Shown here one piece after another: positions 42,653-55,300 of a stretch of DNA of 64,000 nt (the stretch's first letter is position 1; the number at the start of each line of letters is the position of its first letter). Made by a program: the position numbers and the translations under genes. Source of the DNA: Montifringilla adamsi. Taxonomy: Eukaryota > Chordata > Aves > Passeriformes > Passeridae. The stretch covers positions 1,299,231-1,363,230 of the forward strand of contig JAGGNK010006559.1 of the NCBI GenBank assembly GCA_017590115.1. Direction: 5' to 3'. Under the pieces are notes generated by a model. That model searched no databases. It worked only from the letters and a program-made list of their open reading frames with translations, and had not been told where the DNA came from.

Positions 42653-44565
42653 TGAACATCACCCGCAAAGCCCAGCTCTCACTGCTAGAAAATCCTTCCT
42701 TGGCTCACAGCCAACACTTGGTCTCTGCTGCTGGAAGATCCTCGCCCCAGGGATGCCCACATGCCTCACTCGGATCTCACCGATTCCTGCTCAGAGAATT
42801 CCTGCAAGTGGAGATTCAAGTGCTATTGAAACCTTTGGGGTGGTGCCAGGGACCCCAGCCTGGGCAGGGCTGCTGTGCTGACCCTGCCTTGGGGGAGCTG
42901 CTGCTCTTTGCTCCGGCCACATCCCTATGGGGCAGAATGGCCCCGCTGCAGTGGAAGCACCGCACTTGCTGCTCCTGCTGCTGCTTAGGAGGAACCAAAC
43001 ACTGGTGCAGGAGAGCAGGTCAGATGGCTGGAGGAGGGCAGCCAGCAGTGGGAAGTTCTTTCTTTCCTTGCATTAATATTTGCTGGGTTGGCTCCTGCCC
43101 TTTGTGGGCAGAGAATGCCCTGCTCGCAGCATGGAGCAGCAGGACAGACTCCTCAGCCTGTCCGGGAGCAGCTGGAGCCTCCTGGGCACAGTCTGGCACC
43201 ACCACGTAGCCAGAAATTCACTCTGGTGAATCAGGAGGAGCAAGAAGTTGAGCTCTGCTGAGCTTTCACTGAGAAAATGTCTGAAGTGCAAGGTTGGAGA
43301 GGTTTCTCAGAAAGGTTTCCACATTAAACTCAATTGCCACTTCCTGAACGTCTCTTGCCAATCTGGAACTTCTCTGGCAGGCCAGCACAGCACTGCAAAG
43401 CTTGGCTGCTGGGTTAGGAACGTGTCTGTCTTGGCTGCTTGTAAATACTCTATTGTGTTGTAAAATAGAAGAGCTCAGACATAAACTCTGTGCCAGCACT
43501 GGGTTGGGAAAGGTGATGGGAACTAGACCACGCTGCAGCGATGATGGTAAAGCAGCTGTGTGGGTATGAAGAGGCTGCTTTTAGGTTGCTAAAGGGTACT
43601 CTTAATTTATGGGTAGTTTATCTCTTTCCTCCTAAATTTGTATTATAGCGATGGGACACTTTGCTTAATTTTAGTCTGTTGGTTATAGTGTTGGTATCTC
43701 TTTGGAAAAAAAAAAATCTCAAAAGTCGCTTCTTGTGTTACTGAGCTGACTGTGCTGAAGGCAAATAGGAAATTACACAAGTGAGAAGGGTGCTGAGCCT
43801 CTGCTTTAGAGGAGGGAGGGAGGGAGGCAGTCGAATTCCCTCTCAAAGCCACTGTGACACGAAGACGGACCCTGAGGTGTCTCGGGCCCTTCCTGCTACC
43901 AAGACTGGAACCTTGTTTTACAAGCCAGAACGTGAAATATCTTTGTGCCATAAAACCTTACTGTCAAGGCTGTGCCAGGTGCTCCCGTGATCCGTGTGGG
44001 ATGGGCTCAGAGCCTGGAGGGAGCTCAGAACTGCAGATGAACCCTGTGATCCTCTCGGAGCCGGGGGCTCGCAGGAACCCCGGCCCTGCCCAAAGAGCCG
44101 CCGCCCTCGGAGTGTCCTGTGGTCCAGGGAAAGGAACTGCTGAATGGGTTGGAATCAAGAAATAGTTACTTTGTGAAATTCAACGTAAGATTAGTTTGGT
44201 ATTTGTATGAACTTAATGGAATTTGGCCTTTTTATTACCTTCTGCTTGGCTCTGTGTTCCCTCTGCTTGGATTCTGTCTGTGAGTGTCAGTGTAAAGCCT
44301 TGACGTGTTCAGCCTTGTTAGGAGCATCACAAGAGTGAAGCCAGTCATCCAGCTGACTTTTGGAGGAACCTGACTGTTGAAATGCAACTCTAAAGTTAAC
44401 CATTTTTAGCAAATCTGCTGTCATTAAATGTGTATTTCTTTTTAAAATGAATTTGCTTGTCCTTCTCAGAAGGAAGCACTTATTCTTGCAGTTTGGGCAA
44501 ATTCACTGCAGCACAATGCAAGCTGTAAGGGGACAGGTAGAGAAATGACTTTTTAAATATTGTAT

Positions 44566-44571
44566 AATAAA
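44566..44571 (+). terminator. INSR: Polyadenylation signal of INSR
   Basis: An AATAAA lies in an AT-rich context and is followed within 25-40 bases by GTGTTGTTACTTTTTT, a GU/U-rich downstream element. This is the best distal cleavage site after the stop. Further AATAAA copies near 45209, 45372 and 45568 leave room for an even longer UTR. Confidence 0.55.
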
Positions 44572-46124
44572 GTTAGTATTAACTCCTATGGTGTTGTTAC
44601 TTTTTTGCCAACAGATTTGTAATCAGCCAGAAATTCTGTTCCTGGTAGTGGTTTTGTTCCCACTCCAGTGTTCCAGCTGGTGGTGTTAAATAGTCTCCTT
44701 TCTCAGCCCAGAAGGATCCCTTGGGAACAGGGTCTGGTGGCTGGGAGGACCTGGAATAGTCCTGGCAGGTAAAGAGGAGCCATCAGTGGAGGTTAAATGT
44801 GGGCTCTTACTTAGCTGAGCCCCAGCCCCTGCTCAGTCCCAGCAGCACCAGTAAATCTTGAGCTGAGGGCTCTTTGCCTGATAGCTCTGAGCTGGACTCC
44901 ACACCAAAGCTCTGTAAATCCAGACTCTCCCAGCAGCATTCCAACGCTTCCACCATCCCCCACTTCCAAGTCTTTTCCTGTAACCGAGTCCCATGAAAAC
45001 TGATGGAGAATTTTGGAAAGGCCACTTCTAAATCTGCAGAGGTAGAGTGTTACTTCAGCAAGAAAAGCATTACCTTTTGCTTTAGTTAGGGGAATGGTTT
45101 TATTCTTGGAGTATCAAAACTGGTTTGTATTTGAGGACTCTCATGGATGGGGGAACTGGACATCAGCTTCATCCAACACAGCCCAAAGCAAATGCTCTCT
45201 GTTTCACTTAAATAAACTACAGATAGTTTCAGTTACATGTTAGGTGATGTTCTGTGAAGTCTTGGGGTTTTTATTTTTTTTTTCCTAGTTCATTCTTGCT
45301 GCTCCCACCTTTCCCTCTGTGCATCTAAGGTTCCAGAATACAAATAGTACTGCAGATACCTCTTGTTTGAAATAAAGGATCAAATGTGCCATGATTTTTT
45401 TAAAAAGGAAGAAAAAAGAGAAAAACCTTTCCCCTTGATTTATTTTTTCAGTGTTTTCATATCTAAGAGCCAAGCAGTGACATGTACAGAAAATCTTTGA
45501 ATAGTAAAAAAAAAATCCTTGCTGTGTGTCAGAATATTGAACAATTAACTGTTTATATTAAAATTCTGAATAAATTATCCAAGAATAACTGTTCATTTTG
45601 TGTCTGCTGTCTGTGCAGCACTGAAGGCTGCTTTGCCGTGGAGAAAGCAGTAAATTCCCACCTTGCAAAATAAATGGTGTTAAGGAAAAAACCAAAACCT
45701 GCCGCTCAACCAACTGTAGGCTTGTAATGTGAAGCCAGTGGAACTCCTCTGCCTGATGGCTGAGGTGATCTCTGTCCTCACCTCGGGGCTCTGGGTGATG
45801 CCACTGATGCCATCGGGTGATCTTTGGTGCCAGGATTCCTTCTGGAGCATGGGGAGCTGTGGCTCTGCGATTAATTTGTTATTTCCTGGGCATGGAGCAG
45901 GTGTTTCTCCTCGGAGGGGACAGACTCCTCACTGCCGGTTTTAAAAAACATCAAAGGCAGAGGATCAGCCCCTCCCCTGTCCTGTGGTGGAGCTGCTGTA
46001 ACCGGGCGTGCACCAGGAGCCTCCTGTCCCGCCCAGGCCCCTCTGCAGGTGTTTCTAACTTAAGCCTGGTTTTGTTTCACCAGAGCCAAGATTTCCCTCC
46101 TGATGGGCTGCACCAGCGAGGTGA

Positions 46125-46385
46125 GGGCTGCCCCCTCCTGTCAGGGAGTTGGGCAGAGCCCGAAGATCCCCCTGAGCCTCTTTTTCTCCAGGCTGAGCCC
46201 CCTTCCCAGCTCCCTCACAGGACTGACTCTCCAGCCCCTTCCCCAGCTCCGCTCCCTTCTCTGGACACCCTCCAGCCCCTCCATGTCTTTCTCTAGTGAG
46301 AGGCCCAGAACTGGACACAGCACTCAAGGTCCCACCAGTGCCATTTTTTCCCTAAGCCTATCCAGAATTCTCTCACTGTGAGAAT
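46125..46385 (-). repeat. CR1 LINE fragment (minus), more internal part
   Basis: CCTCTTTTTCTCCAGGCTGA, CTTCTCTGGACACCCTCC and CCATGTCTTTCTCTAGTGAG are the reverse complement of the CR1 3' coding-end and UTR region. Confidence 0.88.
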
Positions 46386-47671
46386 GATCATAAACAAACT
46401 GGTATTTTAAGATGTTTCAGAGTTGTTTCTTCTGGCAAAGGCTTGTTCTCTGGGGATCCTAAAATGCAAAAATAAACACAGCCACAAAACTTGAACTTGC
46501 TGTCCCAGGAGATTTGCTTCCCACTGGGTTCTCTGGGATGCTGTGGGGAGGCTGCTGAGGCTCGGACTGTCCTCGTGCCATTATCCCTTGTCACTCTTCC
46601 AGGCTGCCTGCACAGCTCAGCTTCAGCACCCCCCAAGCTGTGTCAGACACGTGGCAGGAGGGAAAGAGCTCGTTCTTGTTTGAGCCAAGGACAACTCACC
46701 ATCCCATCAGCCAGAGCAGCTGCCTGGTGGTGTTTAGGAGCTGCCCTGATCTCTGATGCTCATCAAGCTCTTGTGGACTTCAAGAGAAATTAAACCTTAA
46801 TTCCTCTTTGCTCTTGTGGTTTCCTGGAGCACAGGGTAATTGCTATTCTAAATGCTGCCAAAGCTGCGGTCTCTGAGTAATTGGAGTGTGAGTGGTTCTT
46901 GTTCTGATTAGGGTTTGGCTGGGGCTGATGAGTGCTCGGGGCTCTGGGATGAGAAGCGTGTGTGCCTCAGCCCACGGGGCTTGTAGGGAAGGAGGGAATG
47001 GCTGTGCCAACAAACCCGAGCCTGGACATGCCAGGGCTCTGTCTGCTGGCCAAGAGCAGGGCAGGGGCACTGCCTTGGAGCTGAAGCCTTTGTCTCTCTC
47101 CTGTACAGGTGAATATGGTCAGTACAGGCATTTCTGTGCTGTGCTATCACTTCACCCTGTGTAAGACAGACCTGCTGGGCTTTGTGGTCCCTGTTGTTCC
47201 ACAAGGTCAAATCATTAGAGCGAAGACCAGGGACTCGTTAAGAGGAGCCACGTGTAAGAGGCTAATGAGCCATGGTGAAAGGAGCCCACGGGCTGGGCTG
47301 GGCTGGGTGTGCGGGGTTCTCAGGGCACACACAGCGGTTTTTCCCCGAAGGGAACAGGAAGCTATTGCCTCAGTAGCTGCTCTTTGCAGTCATCGTGACT
47401 TCAGGGCTGCCAGAGCCCCTGCACTGGCTGCCTCAGGGTCCACAGCCCTCCTGGTGGCTTTGCTGGACCCTTCCAGAGCCCAGACTCCAGCGAGGGTGGG
47501 AGCGAGCGGCACTGGGGCACGGCGGTGGGGACTGCAGCATGGGAGAGGTGGGTTTGTTTGTGCTGTCGGAAAGGGGAAGCGGTGAGAGGGCTGAGCCAGC
47601 GGCCCCCGTGAGCAAACCGCCCTCATGGCCGCTGCTTCCCCCGTGAGGCTCCGCTTCTCGCTCTGCTCCAG

Positions 47672-47752
47672 CAGCTGGAGAAGAAGCCACAGCTGTCAGA
47701 TGTGAGGATTGTGCACGAGGAACCTGCCACAGAAATGCCTCCAGCCCTCAGG
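47672..47752 (+). other. Exon-like 81-bp segment, unassigned
   Basis: A pyrimidine tract ending CTGCTCCAG precedes 27 open codons (QLEKKPQLSDVRIVHEEPAT and EMPPALR) and a GTAAGT donor follows. A CpG-richer stretch lies just upstream (about 47460-47670). I do not recognise the product. It could be an upstream ARHGEF18 exon, an exon of an unknown transcript, or chance. Confidence 0.25.
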
Positions 47753-49129
47753 GTAAGTGGCTCTCTGCACAAGCTCCGTCCCACAGCAGCGGGGTTGTCA
47801 CTCACCTTCCTCAAGGCCTTGTGAGGAAGCAGCTTGTCTTGAAGCCAAAAGTCCCAGTGCTGGGTTTGGTGCAGCCTCCCTCCTGCACGAGCTTCAATGC
47901 AAAACATGGGCTGGGGAGGCTCAGCCTACACAGGGTTTTGCTCTGCTGTGAGTGAAGAGGAGGAGATGATGTCAGGATTTAACCCCCAGGTGCCATCATG
48001 GTGGGCCCTGGGGCAGTGCTGGGCTGGCTCCTGCTGCTGCTGTGCCACAGCTGAATGTTTGCAAAGACACCCTGGCACTGCCCACAGCTGGGTTTGGGCT
48101 GTGCACAAGAGGGGTCCATGTCTAGGACCCCCAAATTCCACTCTGGACTCCCCACTCCAGGGCTGGTCCCCCAGTATTATCAGGGAGATGGCAGCAGAGG
48201 GGATGTAGACAGGGCTGTACTGGGCAGGTGACACTTTGGGGTTTGTCGCCAGGCAAGAAAAATGCTTTTTGACACCTGCTTTTGGGCATCACCAGCCCAG
48301 CCTGGGCTTCAAGCTGTGGAGGTACCTGTGGTCATTCCCAGACTGGCTGGGCTCTGCTCAGTGAGGCGACAGGCATCAGCTGAACAGCAGGGAGGAGTTT
48401 TGGCCTGGCCCCAGAGCCCAGCAGCTGCACTGGGATAAAACCTGGCTTCTTCAGCCTAATTGAGGGCTTGGGAGTGAAATTTGGAGACTGGGATGTGGAA
48501 CTGGTGCCAACTGGGAGCAGTGGGCTTGGAGGGTAGGGAGTTGGGTCTCTTGAGGCAGTTTGAGATTGCTCCCACCTTCCTCCCCATGTGGGAGAGCTGA
48601 GGAGGGCTTGGAGAAATGCCCTTGCCAGGGGACTGGGACTTGCTGTGAGCTGTAGGATGATGCTGATGTTGCAGATGGACAGGGTCTCTTGCAGTCCCTT
48701 GCAGAGGCTCTGCCACAGCACCTGAAAATGACAAAAAATATAAATAATGAGCCTTCATAAATGTCTTGTAAAGACACCAAGCCTTGTCAGTATCAACTCT
48801 GACCAGTCACTGAAGGTGAAGGTGACTCTTAGCCAGGTGAGAAGTGCCTGAAAGTGCTCACAAAGTGTCTGTCATGCTCACAGCCATGAATGGAGCAGGG
48901 AGGTTTTGGCAGAGGGGCTGTGGTGTGTTAACAGCTTGTTTTCTGTTTCTGTCTGCAAGCCTCGAGCAGCACTCAGGGGCTGTATGTGCTCCAAGGCCAC
49001 TAATCCCCAGGCCCAGCTGTAGGAAGTCACTGACCTGCCACACAGGTGGGAATGCCAGGGATCAGGAATGTCTCTCTGGCTACAGCTTCCATCAGCTGAT
49101 ACTTCTGACAAAACACTTGGCTTCTCCAC

Positions 49130-49247
49130 TCCCCCCTTGGCAGCCCCTGGGCTGCAGCCTGCAGCGCTGCCTTAGAGCGCGCTGAGCTCTGCCGTGCTCC
49201 GTGCCGGCGTCTCCTGCTCGGGGCTGTACCTTGCACGGGGCTCCCAA
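49130..49247 (+). promoter_or_regulatory. ARHGEF18: Putative ARHGEF18 promoter / 5' UTR
   Basis: The bases just before the start codon are locally CpG-rich (GCAGCGCTGCCTTAGAGCGC and following). An in-frame TAG at 49173-49175 lies upstream and no other ATG occurs in frame between it and 49248, which supports the chosen start. No TATA box is evident. The transcription start is not determined. Confidence 0.4.
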
Positions 49248-49323
49248 ATGTCAGACTCGCTGCTCAACCACTCCTGGCCATCATTTTCCAAGCGCTGGAA
49301 GAAGAGATGGTCCTTTAAGCGAG
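49248..49323 (+). CDS. ARHGEF18: ARHGEF18 exon 1 (first coding)
   Basis: This exon encodes MSDSLLNHSWPSFSKRWKK then RWSFKR, a short basic N-terminus, and ends with one base of a Gly codon before the GTAATG donor. The phase fits exon 2 at 54350 exactly (G|GG). The 5-kb intron between them and the absence of an independent check make this assignment less certain than the later exons. Confidence 0.65.
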
Positions 49324-52300
49324 GTAATGGCCTGTGGGGACAGGGGGCTGAGCGTGTGGTGGGAGCTGGGCTGTGGCAGGGACAGCTTGTCCTGGACTAA
49401 GCAGGTACCAAAGAACCCCGGGGACCCAGGCAGAGCTTGTTTTGAGGTGCCCCCTGCTCCTCCCTGCACGGGACACTGCCTTAAGTGGTGGTTAACACTT
49501 TTCCTTGCATTTAATCTTCTTTTCAAGGCACATAGTTGCCTCCAGGAGCTGGGTAATGGGTTAAATATCAGCCTTTTGGTTTTGTAATAAGTTTGTTTCG
49601 TGGCTGGCAGTGAGCTGGATGTCCCGGTGCTTGCAGACAGCTGTCTCTGCATGCTGCCTGGCCGGAGTTTGTGTCTGAGCAGATGTGGGGGAAAAGATTT
49701 CTTCAGTGTTTCAGTGAGGGCTGACGAGCAGAACCCCCGTATCCGGAGCCCTGGCGGTTTGGATGGCCCTGGCTGGGCTTCACTGCGTCCAGCAGCACGG
49801 ATGGGAAATGGCAGCAACTGGTGTCAACTGGCCTCATTTCTGCATGTGGTGCCATGACTTGGAAAGAGGGCAGTAAGAGCCCCAGGAAGCAGGACATTTG
49901 CAGTCCTGGAGGAGTCAGACTCTTGTGTCCTTATGAGCAAACACTGCCTTCAGGCTGATGCTTTTGGTACCTTTACCTGCAGCATCAGAGCTCCTGCTCC
50001 TCTTTCTCCTTCATTATTCCCCTCCCACTCCCATTTCTCTTGTGGTGTGGATGTGCAGGAGACCAAGATCCAAACTGAACAGTTGGGGGAAGGTTCATTC
50101 AGAGCAGGACAGAGGGGGTCCCACAGGCTCTGATGTGTGGTGAGCCCCAAGTCCCAGCTGGGCACCCTACTCCAGCCATGCCTGCTGGGGGGTTATGGGC
50201 TGGCTGGGAAGACTCAGGTGGGCTGATTTCACTAACAAATGAATGAGCCTCACAGTGCTCCCAAGCACTGACTGCTTTGCAGAGGGCCTGGGTACAGCCA
50301 GCTCCCTTCAGCAGGTGCTTGCAGAGCACTTTGTCCTGTTGGGGCTTGTGCTTGGGCACAAAATGCTCAGGTCTCACTCAGCCCCTCTCCCACACTGATA
50401 TTCTGTAGTGTGGCACTCACTGGTCCATGTGGGTCTTCCCTCAGTACCCCCTGGAGCCGCTGCAGGAACGTGCACAGTGACCTGGAGGGAATCAGAGAGG
50501 CTACAAACCCCCTCAGCCCTGCTGAGACCCTTCAGCTGAGAGACAGCAGGGAACAGTCCCAGCTCCCTGCTCCTCTGCCCTCCGTGCCTAAGAGCCTGGC
50601 CCCAGCAGTGTGGTGATAAGGCAGTGGCTCTGTACAGTGTGTTACAGTGTGGGACAGCTTATCTTCCCCTGCTCCTGCCCAGAGCCAATCCCCACCGCTG
50701 CCAGGGCTGGCCAGGAGGGGCCCAAGCCAGGCGAGGGACTGCATTTCAGCCCATCTTGGCACAGGGAGTTCAGCACTTGCCAGAGGTTTTTCCCTATAGC
50801 TCTGGACACACTTCAATAAGATACGTAAAGGGCAGCTGGTGCAGGGCCAGGGGGGCAGAGGTGGGCCAGGGGAAGATGAAATAATGTTTATTTCATGTCT
50901 GTGATGCTCTCCATGGTTTCCCAACAATCTCTATCCCTGACTGCTGGGAAATGCCCAGATGTTCTTGTCTTTCCTTCCTCCCGGGATTGTTTCATGGAGC
51001 AGAACTGCCCAGTGCCTTTGTCCTGCCGTGTTTGGTGTGGTCTTTCCCCAGTGGGAATGCAGACAGTGTTTGATGTTGGAGGATGTGACTGGTGTGGCCA
51101 GAGCTCACATCCATGTTTTCCTCCAATGTGTCCTCTCCCAGCGCCAGCCTGGCTCCAGGGTCACTTGGGGACATGCAGCATCCTGCACCAAGCCAAGGGA
51201 CAGGCAGGTGAGGATGGGACACTGCTGGCAGGGCTTGTTCCAGGGCTGGCTGCTCTGGTGCTGTCACCTGCTATGACACTTGTGGGTGCAGCTCCAGTGA
51301 CCAGCCTGTCCAAGGGAAATCAGCACAGACAGCTACAGGAGGGAGGGTTTGACCAGAGATCTCAATTGGAATTATGAAAATCTCTGTTGGGATCCCACTG
51401 GCCTTGGGCACAGTTAAACAGCATGAAACCTTCTTCCTTGAGCCAGAGCAGCTCAGCCAGCTGATCCTGCTGTCCTCACAGCATCAAACCCCCTGAGACC
51501 ATCCCAGATTGTCACATGCCGTGGATGCCTGTCACGGCTTCCTTCCTCCCCACACAGCAGCCCAAAGTCATCATGTTTCACCCGTGGGAAGCTCTGGCAA
51601 AATGCAGGAACCATCCCAGCCCAGCAAGCGATGCTTCCTCTCCAGCTCTGCCCTGGGAATTCCTCTGAGGAGGCTGCTCCCTGCAGCAATAACCTTTTAT
51701 GGTTTCCAGCCAGAGACGAATTAAGCAACTGCAATACCTAATCTGCTTAATGTTCTCCTAAAGCAAACAGTATTTGTTCTTGAAAGTGTCATTTTGTTAT
51801 CCCATCTCCAGCTTCAGCTGAGGAAAGGTGACTGCTGCTGTCTGCCAGAGCCTGGGGGGCCAAGATTCCCTGTCTCCTTGCCACCATGCTGGAGCCTGGG
51901 TCCTTCCAGACAGGCTCGAGGGCAGAGTACGGGAGATTCAAGGCGCTCCAGAGTTTGCCACACTTGCTGACACACTGGCAACTACCTTGATCATTGATAT
52001 GGGGATGTTCACAGCCCCCCAGACCTGCCTCCTTCCTGTGTGCGCTCCATGCTCGAACTTCCACATCCCACAACCCGATGCCTGAAGGCATTTTTCCCCA
52101 TGAGCTCCTCCATCACCCCCTTGCCCAAGCACCTGCTCCATGCAGGGTGCCAGCCCAGCCTCTGAAGAGGGAGCCCAGCAGCGCCGTGGCTGGTGCTCAC
52201 ACATTGCCTAAAATGGTGTCCCCACGGCAGCTGCCCGCGCGCCGCTGCCCCGACCCCGGGCTCGCGGCGCCTCTGATTTATCGCGTGTTGAACCGAGTGT

Positions 52301-55300
52301 CTGAAGCCTCTGAGGAGGATTTAAGTCCTTTGGTGGGTCTGGACCAGGTCTGTTGACTGCAGCCTATGCCTTGGCCAAATCCTGAGCCCTGCATGGCACA
52401 GGCAGAGCTCAGGGAATATTTTCCAGGCCTCCGAGGAGCTGACTCTGTTCCAGGGATCCACTTTAGGGCTGCATGGAGCTTGGTGCAGGCCCAGAGTAGC
52501 CTTGGCTGGATGGCTGGACACTGCTTGGGAGAAAAAAATTCCTTGTTTTAGTAAAACCTTCAGTCCAGGGCTCTGGCCTCTGTCAGGCCACAGCCCTTGT
52601 CAGCTCCTGCTGCCTCCCAGGGCTTTGCTGCTCTCCCTGTGGGTAGTTCACTGCTGAAGGGATGGCGAGAGTGGGGAATCTCCTTTTTCTTCCTTCTTTG
52701 GATTTGTATGAGGGGAAGCACCCTCTGTCCTGGCCTCCCTGGGATGCTCCCCACCTCCTGGTTGCTCCCCATGGATCCATTCTACCTTAGCCATCATCCC
52801 AGCCTGTTTGGGAGGCTTCAGTGGTTTTCATAGCCCGCCGAGAGCTTTGGCTGCTGTTTGCTACAAGTTCATGCCAAAGTCTGTGCTGGTTCAAGGGTGT
52901 ATTCACTTCAAAATGATGATTTTAGATTGCAAGCTGAATCCAGGTGCACTGAGGAAAGCAGAAGGTGATCTTTAATAGCTCAATAATCTCTGTCAGTTGC
53001 AGATGCAGCTCAGGGACATCCTGGGCAAGAATTGGTCTATTCATTAAAAATATCCTATGAAGTAAATTTTACAGCCTTGCTAGAAAGCCTGTTTCAAATT
53101 TTCCCTGGTCTTGTAGCTAGAAACCCCTTAATTAAAAGAGTGCCTTCAGAAGTGTTTTCTTTCTATATTATTTATAGTCCTTCACTTGAAACCATCATAC
53201 ACATTTGAACACACCAAATGCTCCTTAAAACAGAAAATCTGGCATCTGCAGTGTGCAGCAGGATCCAAGGAACAAACCTCCAAGCTCTCCCTCACGTTTA
53301 CTGCCTTTTTTTAGTTGGCACCATGCAATTCCTGGCTGAATTGTGTAGCTTTAAAATCCACAGCAGGATGCAAGCTTTCCAAAATTGCGTTTTTTAACAA
53401 TGTCTTCCTTACATTGATGTTTTTATGCTTGATTTTCCTGGAGTGTGATGGGTTTCTAGCAGTTTCCTGCTGGTTTTTCCCATTGGATAGATATGGCTGC
53501 TTACAGTCTCTTGCTGTTGCTCTCTGCATCTTCAGAGATCCACCACAGTGCTTCAGCCAACAGCCTGGCTTTTTTCCCTTTGCTTCAGCCCTTTGCCTCA
53601 GCTGTGTGTGTCTCGAAGGAATAAAAAGCCTCCATGAGTAATGCAATGGTTCAGGGATTGTGGCTAAGGTTTACAGTGTGTCTTGCTCCACAGGAATGTG
53701 CTTCAGTCAGCTGGACCATCTATTGTACCACAAACACATCCAGACCTTGGTTTGTTTCTCAGTGAGTTATCAGATGGAATATGGACACTCAGGTTCACAC
53801 TCCTGCCTGGGGAAAATACAGAGGAGTGATCCAGAACCAGGAGAATTATGTGCTTCTGGTATTGCTCTGCATATTCAGGGTTGTCTGGAGCCACCAATTT
53901 GCCTCCCAGTATCCTTTATTAGCCACCCACCCAGGTGTCCTTTATTCCTTATGGATGAAAATAAAACCACCATCAGTATTTTTATTCCTATATTTCTGAT
54001 TCAAAGGTCCATAATGTCAATAACAGACATCAAAATGTGCTTAATTCTTTTACTGTGGAAAAAGCTTCTGCAGCATAGGACACCCTATGAGGGTCTGGCT
54101 GGGACAGTGCAAGCCTGGTCTGTCCCCTTGCACATGCTGCAGGGATGAGGTTTCTGGAAATCCCTACACCAGGTTCCTACAGGATCAAGGCTGCTGTGGT
54201 CTGGAGATTGCCTGGCACTGATTGTCTGGGAAGGAGCAGAGGGCACATGGAGCATTTCAGTGCTGCCTGATGTCACCTGTGGGTGTGCAGCAGGTTTTCC
54301 ATCCCTCCCAGATGTCTGGTTACCTGCTGAGACCTTCTCTGTCTTTCAGGGTCCGACTGCAAGCCTTGCTTACGGGAATTCACTGACCACCACAGCCCTG
54401 CCTTGGAGTATCCCACCCCCAAAAGCTTCCTCCCATCCCTGATTGCTGAGGATGATTCCTTCTGCACCAGCACGGCTGAAGAGAAGGCAAGTGTCCTCTT
54501 TCCTGCTGCTACCACACCTCTGCGAGGCAGAGGCCAGGGGCAGCAAACTGGGTGGTCAGCACAACATCCAGAGAGGTTTGTGGTGAAGTAGGAATGGGGG
54601 AAAGTGGTACTGATCCAGACTGTCAAGGAATACAAGATTATGTTGCTGTGAGGGACAGCAGGGGAGGGTGACTATTAGAAAGTCAACTGGAAGTCTGGCT
54701 CTGCTCTGCACCCCAGTTTCTGCATGGAAGGTGTCCCCTTGGCAGGGCTGGTGTGAGGCTCTCAGAGGATTTCTGCTGCCTTTGCAGGAGGACTCATCTT
54801 CCACAGAGCTGGATGTGCCAGCAGCAGACTTGCACAGCAGCACAGAGGATCTCCTCTCAGACTCTGCTCTCCACGGCACAGAGTATTACAAAGATCTGGG
54901 ACTCCTGAGCGTGCCGTCTGCCAAAACAGCGCCAGACACAGCAGCACAGCCTGAACAAGAATCCCAGACTGTGTCTGCCCTTCACTCATTGGAAGACAGA
55001 CCAAGGGCTCTGAGCAAACTGTCTGTGGATGTTGCTTTTTCCAATCCCGTTTCCTGCTCAGTACGTTATGGCAAGGCTGACTGTCGTTTTCTGAACAAAG
55101 GCCACCTGTGCTCCTGTGCAGCCATGCCAGATGATGGTACCAGCACTTCTGAGCATCCTGCAGAGGCAGACAACGAGCTGGACCTGCAAGAGGCCCAGGA
55201 TTCCTTCCCCACACTGGTGAGATCGATGTCCACCTCCCGGAGGCACAGTTGGGAGAGCCCTGTGTCACCTGTGGACTGCAGGCGCAGGTACGGTGGGACT

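Larger units (their letters stand above)
39387..44590 (+). other. INSR: INSR 3' untranslated region
   Basis: I place the 3' UTR between the TAA and the polyadenylation signal at 44566. Its length, about 5.2 kb, is similar to the long INSR 3' UTR known in mammals. It includes a GT-rich run (39870-39902), a CR1 tail (39980-40078), AT-rich pentamer stretches near 41590-41640 and a 50-bp block shared with intron 21 (41268-41317). Long open frames on the minus strand here look like chance. The exact 3' end is inferred. Confidence 0.7.
44591..49247. other. Intergenic region between INSR and ARHGEF18
   Basis: About 4.7 kb separates the INSR polyadenylation signal from the ARHGEF18 start codon. It contains a minus-strand CR1 fragment (46125-46385), a CpG-richer patch (about 47460-47670) with an exon-like segment (47672-47752), and the putative ARHGEF18 promoter. 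In mammals the neighbour of INSR here differs. I see no other gene. Confidence 0.65.
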
